This document shows, in pieces, positions 56,396-64,000 of a stretch of 64,000 nucleotides of DNA. Source of the DNA: Paenibacillus xylanexedens. GTDB lineage: Bacteria > Bacillota > Bacilli > Paenibacillales > Paenibacillaceae. The position numbers and the translations under genes were made by a program. How positions within the stretch are numbered: position 1 is the first letter of the stretch; every line of letters begins with the position of its first letter. The stretch lies in contig NZ_CP018620.1 of the NCBI RefSeq assembly GCF_001908275.1, positions 2,170,001 through 2,234,000 on the forward strand, read 5' to 3'. Under the pieces are notes generated by a model. The model saw only the letters and a program-made list of their open reading frames with translations, was not told the origin of the DNA and made no database searches.

Positions 56396-57343
56396 TCAGA
56401 ATCCCAACTGTTGCTCGCTAATCCAGTGATGAAACCCGCCTTGGAGAAGCTGTTTCTTCCGTTGTGTAATGTCCTGAACAGCTTGTACTAAAGTACTGCA
56501 TAAATAAGAATCAAACGCTTCAAGATGCGATATTCCTAAGTTAGACGATGTTAGTGTACGATTGTAGTGATAAGCAATGTCTACGTAAGAGTTCATGAGT
56601 TGTGTATTGTATACATTGTCATGTATACGTTCGCTTAGAGGATGAACTGGATAGTTGTGATTCAGTGCTGCGGATATGTGGGAGAGGTAGCTGTTGTAGT
56701 TTCCATGCACAGCATCTTGTTGCGTGTCTGTGAAGTCATCGGTCATCTGGAGTGTCATAAGTGTGATGTTGATGGCAGAACACACCGGGATGATCCGGTC
56801 GGATTGATTCAGCAGAAGCAGTGCACCAGTAGCTCCAATGAGGAGAGGGGCAGCCTTTTGCGCAATCAGCAAGGGATTCTGTTGGAAATAATCAATGGAG
56901 TGCTCACCCGTAACACTCACGGCCCAATCCACTACATATTGTCTGAAATAGACCCAGAACGTGGAGGAAGGATTGAATAATACCGAATAAGATTGAAGTG
57001 CATCCATGTAATATAGATTACCCAGGGATAACTTCAATGTGGCATTCTCCGGTTGTTCATCCATCACGTCGTCCTGATTCAGAAAATATAACATATGGAT
57101 GAGACAGGCTGTACTTAATTGGTGTGCTTTCTCTAGGGGTAGTTTATCTGAGTGTTGCATCCAAAGTGGAGTGATGTACCCGATGTAGCTGTGTCCCGAA
57201 TCTCGTAACAGCGGATTAACCGAACGAAGCTGCTCTAATGCATGTCCTGACAAGGGTTCGGGATATTCCCGTACGAGTTGTTCCGCTGAAGCAAACACGA
57301 CCTCCAGATCGGATCTAAACGGATCTAACCAATCTTTCCGCAT
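56396..57343 (-). CDS. class I isoprenoid enzyme, ComQ-like
   Basis: A 315-residue, all-helical protein with two Asp-rich metal motifs of isoprenyl transferases: DDVMDE (91-96) and DDFTD (202-206), followed by NYNSYLSH. The size is near that of ComQ, which prenylates Trp of the ComX pheromone; a polyprenyl synthase or terpene cyclase is the alternative. AAGGACG precedes the ATG. It is the first gene of a two-gene unit with an NHLP-leader peptide, the same order as comQ-comX. Confidence 0.75.
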   Translation of the reverse strand: MRKDWLDPFRSDLEVVFASAEQLVREYPEPLSGHALEQLRSVNPLLRDSGHSYIGYITPLWMQHSDKLPLEKAHQLSTACLIHMLYFLNQDDVMDEQPENATLKLSLGNLYYMDALQSYSVLFNPSSTFWVYFRQYVVDWAVSVTGEHSIDYFQQNPLLIAQKAAPLLIGATGALLLLNQSDRIIPVCSAINITLMTLQMTDDFTDTQQDAVHGNYNSYLSHISAALNHNYPVHPLSERIHDNVYNTQLMNSYVDIAYHYNRTLTSSNLGISHLEAFDSYLCSTLVQAVQDITQRKKQLLQGGFHHWISEQQLGF

Positions 57344-57562
57344 TATTACATATCGTCCTTCCTGCGATAAGGTGGTCCAGGACTGTTCGACTAGATCATG
57401 AAGTTACACTTAGTATAGCGGAAATAAACTGAAAAAAATAGGATTTTTTGTGATCAATTGTGAGAAAAATGATGACTTTTTGTATTTTATGGCATAAAAA
57501 AGTGGATTTTAGGCTCAAACTAGGAAGGCACAGGATTTCGACATCGGAAAGGCGGCAGAAAA

Positions 57563-58300
57563 ATGAATTTGAAATGGAAAACATGGATGGCAGCCGGATT
57601 GGCAGCCGTAGTTATAACAGCAGCAACAGGACATGTAGCATTCGCTGATTCAACGGTTCGGGCTGAGGAACATGACGATGCGTCAAAAGTTTCTTCCTCA
57701 AGTAAACCAGCGAAGCCATGCATGCAGGCAGGACACGGTCTGTTCATGATTGGTGAGACGGCAGACTTGCTAGGGATTGGACTTCGGGATCTGAAAGAAC
57801 AGATGGAACTTGGCAAGACGTTGTCCCAGATTGCGAAAGAGCGTAAGGGACTTAGTGAGGAACAGTTATTGCAGAAGTTGAAGCCTACACTTGCACAGCG
57901 TCTGGATCAAGCTGTAGAAGAAGGTTGTCTCACCAAGGAACAAGCAGCAGCCACGAAGGCGGACATGGATACCAAGTTGAAAAAGGTCATTAATACCCCG
58001 CTGCGTGATTTGCGGCGTGAATTTGCCCACCATGGCAAACGTTCCATGGTAGATAAGGGCGAAATTGCCCGGTTTATTGGAGTGACCCCTGCTCAACTGC
58101 ACGAGCAGCTTCAGGGAGGGAAATCCCTAGCTGAGATTGCTCAGGCAAAAGGCATTAGTGAAACGCAGCTGGTGGACAAGCTGAAGGAACAATTAACGGG
58201 TGATCTGAAGAGATTTGTAAATCAGAAGGGCAACGTGCATCCAGCCCCGGGTCCCCAGGAACCTGTTCCTGGACGATCAACTTCGAGTGAAGTGAAATAA
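57563..58300 (+). CDS. secreted protein with two repeated helical units
   Basis: A 245-residue exported protein with a signal peptide (1-28, WMAAGLAAVVITAATGHVAFA). Two similar units of about 45 residues, around ETADLLGIGLRDLKEQMELG and ARFIGVTPAQLHEQLQGGK, each followed by a QIAK/EIAQ and LKE/LKP element, suggest a small helical repeat domain. The C-terminus is Pro-rich. AAAGGCGG precedes the ATG by 8 bases. Function unknown. Confidence 0.75.
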   Translation: MNLKWKTWMAAGLAAVVITAATGHVAFADSTVRAEEHDDASKVSSSSKPAKPCMQAGHGLFMIGETADLLGIGLRDLKEQMELGKTLSQIAKERKGLSEEQLLQKLKPTLAQRLDQAVEEGCLTKEQAAATKADMDTKLKKVINTPLRDLRREFAHHGKRSMVDKGEIARFIGVTPAQLHEQLQGGKSLAEIAQAKGISETQLVDKLKEQLTGDLKRFVNQKGNVHPAPGPQEPVPGRSTSSEVK

Positions 58301-58337
58301 AGAAGAGCGTCTCCATAAGGGGACGCTCTTCTTTATT
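58297..58337. terminator. bidirectional terminator between convergent genes
   Basis: A 16-bp perfect stem AATAAAGAAGAGCGTC / GACGCTCTTCTTTATT. It overlaps the stop of the upstream gene and abuts that of the acyltransferase gene. Confidence 0.92.
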
Positions 58338-59591
58338 CTAAAACGGCTCACTCGTTCCCGGACTGCGAGTTGAGCCGGGTGACGGAGTTCGCTCAGGTGA
58401 ATTTCTTTTGTCCACAGCAGCTGATGGATTGGGAGTTAAACGTGGTTTGCGCATTAACCCTACGGTGAAACGTGAGCCAGGAAGCTTGGACAGCGCCCAA
58501 CTGATTGCAAGAGCAATACCAACGGTTACAAGGAACGATAGCAACGTTACAGGCAGATGCCATCCACTGAGTTGAAGCGGTCTGGTGACGTAAGCGATCG
58601 CGTAGATCACCAGTGCATGAACCAGATATCCACCAAATGAATAGCGGCCAATCCAGGCTAAGAGGCGCTGAAACCGTGTATCTTTGCCCCGCATTAGTAC
58701 AAGGAAACCATACATCATAAACATCTGAGCCATAATGATCAGGAATGTGGTTGGTTTCAGATAGGTGGAGATATTCAGATTAACAACATCCCCGGACCCA
58801 CGCAGCACATCGTAACCAAGCCATATATACATCCCTATAAACAGACAGATTGTCCATGGCAGGATCTTCGTGGTCCAACTCCTCCAGCTATCTACTGACC
58901 AAGCACATACGGCACCCAGTAAAAAGTAGAACCAGTACATCACCCATGAATAGGAGCGATATTGCAGCAACGTTGACCAAGGCTCAGACATGGATTCTGT
59001 CCAGTCCCCCATATTATAGTAGGACCATTGCATAAGCAGGGCATATAGTGCTGCTGCAAAGAGAATTAGTCCGATAATGACTTGCATGGGCGTGAAACGT
59101 GAGGTGTTCTGGATACGTCTCTGAATGGTTTTCGCTCCTGTCCAGAACAGGGGGAACAGAATATAGAACTGAAACACCATAATGACAAACCAGAGATGAT
59201 ATCCCGTCTGTGGTATAAACAGTTCACGAATCAGACTGCGAAAATCCGGTATGCCTGCAAGCCAGAACGCGGGGGTGAAGATACGGACAGAAAGCCAGTA
59301 GATCAGTGTCCATACGACAAACGGCATATAGATATCGCCAAATCGCTTTCGAATGAAGCGAGGATATTCCGGTTTGGTGTTACGATGATGGTAAAACAAC
59401 ATTACACCCGATAAAAATACAAACGTTGGCGTACCAAATCGGGTCAGATGATAAATCATGGTCAGCATAATGGAATCCGGTTGTTCAATATCAGCGCGAT
59501 AGATATACTCAGCGATACTATGCTGCATGACAATCGCCAGAAAGGCAATGCCCCGCAGTTCGGTCCATTCCGCTATTCGCGTTTTTTTCAC
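58338..59591 (-). CDS. acyltransferase 3 family membrane protein
   Basis: A 417-residue integral membrane O-acyltransferase with about ten helices, which typically acetylates cell-wall or exopolysaccharides. The family signature ELRGIAFLAIVMQHS, with the conserved Arg and His, is at about residues 9-23. A GTG at 59591 follows AGGGAGG by 9 bases and is preferred; upstream in-frame ATGs lack sites. The C-terminal tail is Pro/Ser/Thr-rich and cytosolic. Confidence 0.9.
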   Translation of the reverse strand: MKKTRIAEWTELRGIAFLAIVMQHSIAEYIYRADIEQPDSIMLTMIYHLTRFGTPTFVFLSGVMLFYHHRNTKPEYPRFIRKRFGDIYMPFVVWTLIYWLSVRIFTPAFWLAGIPDFRSLIRELFIPQTGYHLWFVIMVFQFYILFPLFWTGAKTIQRRIQNTSRFTPMQVIIGLILFAAALYALLMQWSYYNMGDWTESMSEPWSTLLQYRSYSWVMYWFYFLLGAVCAWSVDSWRSWTTKILPWTICLFIGMYIWLGYDVLRGSGDVVNLNISTYLKPTTFLIIMAQMFMMYGFLVLMRGKDTRFQRLLAWIGRYSFGGYLVHALVIYAIAYVTRPLQLSGWHLPVTLLSFLVTVGIALAISWALSKLPGSRFTVGLMRKPRLTPNPSAAVDKRNSPERTPSPGSTRSPGTSEPF

Positions 59592-59680
59592 ATTGTAATC
59601 CTCCCTCCAGGAACCGGAGTTCATCATATAAGGGTACCTGTTAAACATTAAGGCTGCATTAAATGGAGAAAATAGGTACT

Positions 59681-59706
59681 AAAAAAGACGGCTTTGGCCG
59701 TCTTTT
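59681..59706. terminator. bidirectional terminator
   Basis: A 10-bp perfect stem AAAAGACGGC / GCCGTCTTTT with a TTTG loop, just after the LCP gene in its direction. Confidence 0.9.
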
Positions 59707-59730
59707 CTATTGATATATCTGATGCTTGTT

Positions 59731-60726
59731 TTAGTTCTGTTCCTCTGATGATGGAGTCTCTGAGGATTCGGCATCTTCTTCAAACAGTTTCTGAATGTAG
59801 GACTGGAGTTTGGTTACATCAACACCCAGCACCTGAGCTGAGCCGACCAGTTCATTGGTGAGTAGTTTGTTTGGTGGAATCTGCTGCTGATCGATTTCGT
59901 TCACATGGATATCGAAGCCAAGTGATGCGAGTTTTAACATCTGGGATGGACTGAGGTCTGTCTCAATATAAGGAGCGATGGCTTCCAGGATATCCGGGAT
60001 TTTAAAGAGCGACGTGGTGCTCTGCATTTTCTTGGCCAGCTCGGTCATGAAGATCCGCTGCCGTTCGGTACGGGTAAAATCCGAGGTGGCATCATGCCGG
60101 AACCGAACATATTGCAGGGCGGTTTTGCCGTCCATATGCTGCAATCCTTTTTTTAAGTCAATGTCGTACATATGTTTATCTGCTTTACTGGTGTAATACA
60201 TGTCTTTCTCCACATCGATCTCAATACCGCCTACCGCATCAACGAGTGCCATGAAACCTGTAAAGTCTGTGTAGACATAATGCTGAATGGGAATACCGAG
60301 CAGATCACTGACGGTTTGTTTGGTCAGCTCCGCACCCCCGTAGGAAAAGGCTGCATTAAGTCTGCTTTTGCCATGCCCGGGAATTGCAACATAGGTATCA
60401 CGTAGTACGGAGAATAGATGGGCTTTCTTGGTGACCGGATCAATGGAAGCGACCATGACCGAGTCCGAGCGTCCTGCATCGTCGCCTCTTGAGTCTCCAC
60501 CAAGGAGCAGAATGTTCACCCGTTCCTGGCCCTCCCATCTGGGAATCGTTGTCGTTGGTGTGTCTGAATCGCTGTCTGTGCCGGAAGAGGACGAGTTGGA
60601 GGAAGTCCCTGAAGCCGTGGAGATGCTATTGGCAAAATGAACAATCGAATATCCGTAATATACAACGACACCTGTAATCGCAAGTGCCAGGGTCAGGGCT
60701 GTACCCCATAACCATTTTTTAAGCAT
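59731..60726 (-). CDS. LCP family cell-wall ligase (LytR-CpsA-Psr)
   Basis: LCP proteins attach teichoic acids or other polymers from lipid carriers to peptidoglycan. The 331-residue protein has an N-terminal membrane helix (about 6-26), a Ser-rich linker and the LCP domain (about 70-270) with conserved segments LLGGDSRGDDAGRSDSVM, VLRDTYVAIPG and RLNAAFSYGG. AAAGGTGAAG precedes the ATG at 60726; the open frame continues upstream without a site. It lies near an acyltransferase gene, which suggests a shared role in surface polymers. Confidence 0.93.
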   Translation of the reverse strand: MLKKWLWGTALTLALAITGVVVYYGYSIVHFANSISTASGTSSNSSSSGTDSDSDTPTTTIPRWEGQERVNILLLGGDSRGDDAGRSDSVMVASIDPVTKKAHLFSVLRDTYVAIPGHGKSRLNAAFSYGGAELTKQTVSDLLGIPIQHYVYTDFTGFMALVDAVGGIEIDVEKDMYYTSKADKHMYDIDLKKGLQHMDGKTALQYVRFRHDATSDFTRTERQRIFMTELAKKMQSTTSLFKIPDILEAIAPYIETDLSPSQMLKLASLGFDIHVNEIDQQQIPPNKLLTNELVGSAQVLGVDVTKLQSYIQKLFEEDAESSETPSSEEQN

Positions 60727-60834
60727 AATCTTCACCTTTCTATGATTGAACTGATATGTAACCCAAATTAGTTTAACAAAAAGAAAGTGAAATGTCCTCT
60801 TTGATTTCGTAACTTCGGTCAATGTGAGGATTAT

Positions 60835-60863
60835 TTGACAAATAGTTAGTGTATATTTATTAT
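60835..60863 (+). promoter_or_regulatory. sigma-A promoter, near consensus
   Basis: TTGACA (60835-60840), 17 bases, TATTAT (60858-60863). It directs transcription into the candidate sRNA; no coding frame starts nearby. Confidence 0.75.
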
Positions 60864-60869
60864 GTAAAA

Positions 60870-61022
60870 AATATACCAAGTCGATTCCCGACTTCTTCAT
60901 TAACATACACCGACGTGTTTTTCGTTAACGTCTGAACGTAATATGGAGAGAAATCGAAATAGTTTTGTTCAATAAAGAAGTCTCTTATCTCTGGTTCTGC
61001 CAAAGATGGGAGGCTTCTTTTG
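60870..61022 (+). ncRNA. candidate small RNA
   Basis: Expected transcript of about 150 nt between the promoter at 60835-60863 and a terminator (AAGAAGTCTC ... GAGGCTTCTTTT, about 60975-61021). Internal hairpins AAGTCG/CGACTT and GACGT/ACGTC are visible and there is no credible frame with a ribosome binding site. No known family recognised. Confidence 0.55.
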
Positions 61023-61071
61023 TGTTATGTTCGAAGTTAAATGAAATTTATAGAAATTGATTTCTGACATC

Positions 61072-61099
61072 TACAATTCATGGCTATAGGTGACGATAT
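61072..61099 (+). promoter_or_regulatory. possible sigma-D promoter of the chemoreceptor gene
   Basis: TACA (61072-61075), 16 bases, GACGATAT (61092-61099), compared with TAAA-N15-GCCGATAT for motility sigma-D. It lies 36 bases before the chemoreceptor start. Confidence 0.4.
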
Positions 61100-61134
61100 A
61101 CTATAAATATGTATTATTTTGAGGAGTGGGACAC

Positions 61135-62874
61135 ATGGAAGACACGCGGGGGAATAAGTTGGGGATATTGAAGTTAACGATTCGAGGCAAGTTACTGACT
61201 GGTTTTCTAATCGTCGTGGCTCTGCTGGTTGTTGTAAGCGTTTATGCGTTAATACAGATCCATAATATGTCTGGTAAAGCCAATGATGTGGATCAGACCT
61301 GGATGCCGAGTGTAAGCCTGCTAGGCATGATGAACGGCGATGTTTCGGATGTAGAGCGTTTGGCGCTTGCAATTATCGTTGAACAGAACGAAGACGAATC
61401 GGCTAAGCTGAATGAAGCGTTGCAGCTACTTCTCAACAAGATTGAAGATGAACGCAAACAGTTGCAAACGTATTTTACAGGCAATGAAGCAGCACTTAAG
61501 CTGTATAATGAGGATTTCAGTACGAATTACGAAGCCTATCTGGCAAAAATGCCTGGATTCATCGAAATGGGTCTGAAAAACGATTATGCGGGAGCAAGCA
61601 GACTTCATACTGAGGCCTACCCAATGTGGTATACAGCAAACGACACCCTTGCCAAGTTAATTACCTTGGGCAATGAAGGATCGGATGCAGCAACGAATGA
61701 TTCTGTCGAGTTGGCTGAGAATACATTTAATGTGATTTTGGCAGTGACGATTTTTGCATTCCTGATCGCCGTGTTCATTGCCTTCTTCATTGCAAGCATC
61801 ATTTCACGTCCAATCAAAAAGATGAATGAAGCGGCCATGGATATTGCCAATGGTGATCTGACGGGTGAGACGATTGTGCTCAAGAACAAAGACGAATTGG
61901 GAACGCTCGCGGCTTCCTTCAATACCATGAGTGGTAATTTGCGCTCCATGATTGAATCGGTATCGATGACTTCCGAACAGGTAGCGGCTTCATCGGAAGA
62001 GCTTCTTGCAAGTGCAGAGCAAAATACTCAAGCCTCGGAACAGATTTCCGAAACGGTTGAGGAATTGGCTGTAGGCACGTCGGATCAAGTTGATATTGTG
62101 AAGCGCTCTTCACAGGCGATGAATGAGATGGCTCTCGGATCAGAGCAGATTGCCGAGCTTGCTCAGAGTGTATCCGTATCTGCTGTAGATGCGGCGAATC
62201 AATCTTCTGAAGGAAATATGATTATTCAGCAAGCGGTTGAACAGATGGGTTCTGTTCGAAATTCCATTGCTTCGCTTACTGAATTGGTTACAGGGCTGGG
62301 GGAACGTTCAGCAGAGATTGGAACCATTACCGAGGTAATCAACAACATTGCCCGGCAGACCAATCTGCTTGCACTGAATGCAGCCATTGAAGCTGCACGA
62401 GCAGGAGAGCACGGACGTGGTTTCGCCGTAGTTGCAGGAGAAGTGCGTAAGTTGGCTGAGGAATCTTCTACATCTGCGCAAAGAATTACGGATCTCGTTC
62501 AATTGATTCAGAAAGATACGGATCATGCTGTTCAGGCAGTGAAAGTGAACAGCAGTGAGACAGAAGCAGGAATCGAGATGGTTACTGCGGCAGGACAAGC
62601 CTTCGAGCAGATCTCGGATGCGGTCAACAAAGTAGCGGGTGAAATCCAGGAAGTATCTGCAGGTTCAGAGGAAATGTCGGCGAGTACAACTGAGGTTGTA
62701 GGATATGTAAGTCAGATCTCCAACATTGCTGGAGAGGCAGCGGGCGGGGTTCATAATGTATCTGCCGCAACTCAACAGCAGTTGGCTTCCATGGAAGAGA
62801 TCGCATCATCCGCAGGTTCATTATCCAAAATGGCCGAAGAACTGCAGGAGCAAATTAACAAGTTCAAAGTGTAA
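61135..62874 (+). CDS. methyl-accepting chemotaxis protein with four-helix-bundle sensor
   Basis: A 579-residue chemoreceptor: N-terminal membrane helix (about 18-40), an extracellular four-helix-bundle domain (about 45-195), a second helix (about 200-225), HAMP (about 226-280) and the signalling coiled coil with the tip [27 protein letters not shown] lies 8 bases before the ATG at 61135; a GTG at 61126 overlaps that site. Ligand unknown. A sigma-D-like promoter upstream fits a motility regulon. Confidence 0.92.
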   Translation: MEDTRGNKLGILKLTIRGKLLTGFLIVVALLVVVSVYALIQIHNMSGKANDVDQTWMPSVSLLGMMNGDVSDVERLALAIIVEQNEDESAKLNEALQLLLNKIEDERKQLQTYFTGNEAALKLYNEDFSTNYEAYLAKMPGFIEMGLKNDYAGASRLHTEAYPMWYTANDTLAKLITLGNEGSDAATNDSVELAENTFNVILAVTIFAFLIAVFIAFFIASIISRPIKKMNEAAMDIANGDLTGETIVLKNKDELGTLAASFNTMSGNLRSMIESVSMTSEQVAASSEELLASAEQNTQASEQISETVEELAVGTSDQVDIVKRSSQAMNEMALGSEQIAELAQSVSVSAVDAANQSSEGNMIIQQAVEQMGSVRNSIASLTELVTGLGERSAEIGTITEVINNIARQTNLLALNAAIEAARAGEHGRGFAVVAGEVRKLAEESSTSAQRITDLVQLIQKDTDHAVQAVKVNSSETEAGIEMVTAAGQAFEQISDAVNKVAGEIQEVSAGSEEMSASTTEVVGYVSQISNIAGEAAGGVHNVSAATQQQLASMEEIASSAGSLSKMAEELQEQINKFKV

Positions 62875-62968
62875 CCAAAGAAAGAGATGTTCTGATACCT
62901 AAGGTGTACAGATACATACAGACGAGATGGTCAGAGTGCCATTTGATCTGTGGTGTTGATCAAAGCAA

Positions 62969-63022
62969 GGGCGAGAAGCTGTTTCTCTAACGCGCATATG
63001 CGTCAGAGAAACAGCTTTTTTT
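62969..63022 (+). terminator. intrinsic terminator of the chemoreceptor gene
   Basis: A 14-bp stem GAAGCTGTTTCTCT / AGAGAAACAGCTTT-type with an inner ACGC/GCGT part, followed by seven T. Confidence 0.9.
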
Positions 63023-63213
63023 GTCGCTTGACGAAGAGGAGGTCACAACAATGTTATTTCAGAAGTCACCAACGCTTATATAGCAAGTTAAACAAAAGAC
63101 TATAATGGTAATTAATGGTGGAAGTTACACTGAAATACACCATGGAGAGGAGCGATATATACTCGCAGTCCAGAGTAATGCATACGGAATATTGATGAAG
63201 AGGAGATGAATAG
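63023..63213 (+). other. GH9 upstream region with a possible 10-codon leader frame
   Basis: The stretch contains ATG 63051 to TAG 63083 (peptide MLFQKSPTLI), preceded by a perfect AGGAGGT with 7 bases spacing, and a TATAAT at 63101-63106 without a clear -35 box. Whether the short frame is translated is unknown. Confidence 0.35.

Positions 63214-64000
<787 letters not shown>

Noticed and set aside
60726..60906. 60-residue N-terminal extension of the LCP protein
   Set aside because: No ribosome binding site; the preferred ATG at 60726 has AAAGGTGAAG and gives a standard membrane-anchored N-terminus.

Overview
The window reads as a chromosomal segment of a Gram-positive, endospore-forming Bacillota, most likely a Paenibacillus. 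The support is indirect: strong AGGAGG-type ribosome binding sites, many short operons separated by strong intrinsic terminators, collagen-like GXT-repeat surface proteins, an LCP protein, GH125 and GH9 glycosidases, an ECF41 sigma factor and copper-amine-oxidase-like stalk-domain proteins. No rRNA, ordinary tRNA, phage or transposase gene is visible. The window cuts a gene at each end.

Layout. 1-3.8 kb: aldo/keto reductase, then a YtrA-type GntR regulator/ABC transporter operon. 3.8-8.7 kb: an RNA surveillance/repair island, with two WYL regulators divergent from a Y RNA (YrlA type, whose distal part is a circularly permuted tRNA mimic), a Ro60 orthologue (Rsr) and an RlaP-like nucleotidyltransferase. 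8.8-14.5 kb: YHYH secreted protein, RidA, AEC transporter, Mug glycosylase and an ECF sigma/anti-sigma pair. 14.6-20.8 kb: sugar genes (LacI, GH125, Gfo/Idh/MocA, sugar isomerase, AraC). 20.8-25.3 kb: ECF41 sigma operon, small kinase, Cas4-like nuclease. 25.3-33 kb: alanine dehydrogenase with a PucR regulator, a STAND ATPase and a sigma-54 activator. 33-36.6 kb: two collagen-like paralogues. 36.7-42.6 kb: proline catabolism (putB, pruA), rpoN and aspA. 42.8-53.9 kb: chemoreceptor, secreted and housekeeping genes, several small proteins. 54-57.4 kb: a 7TM histidine kinase facing a two-gene unit that encodes a ComQ-like isoprenoid enzyme and an NHLP-leader RiPP precursor. 57.5-64 kb: secreted protein, acyltransferase, LCP protein, candidate sRNA, chemoreceptor and the start of a GH9 cellulase.

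How the parts work together. Divergent putB and pruA each carry a textbook sigma-54 promoter (TGGCAC-N5-TTGC). The sigma-54 gene lies directly downstream of pruA and a sigma-54 activator lies about 4 kb upstream, which suggests a self-contained proline regulon. The ECF41 sigma gene sits behind an FAD oxidoreductase and a matching ECF41-type promoter, which suggests autoregulation. A chemoreceptor gene has an FNR/CRP-type palindrome centred exactly 41.5 bp upstream of its inferred start point. An interspersed element of about 215-233 bp with GTTCAA termini and compensated internal stems occurs four times (three complete, one truncated) and is the main structure not explained by genes.

The two most interesting systems are the Y RNA/Ro/RlaP/WYL island and the ComQ-like enzyme plus NHLP precursor, whose putative core peptide ends in CGPWRS, with Trp third from the C-terminus as in the ComX pheromone. 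All calls come from reading the sequence; no database search was run.
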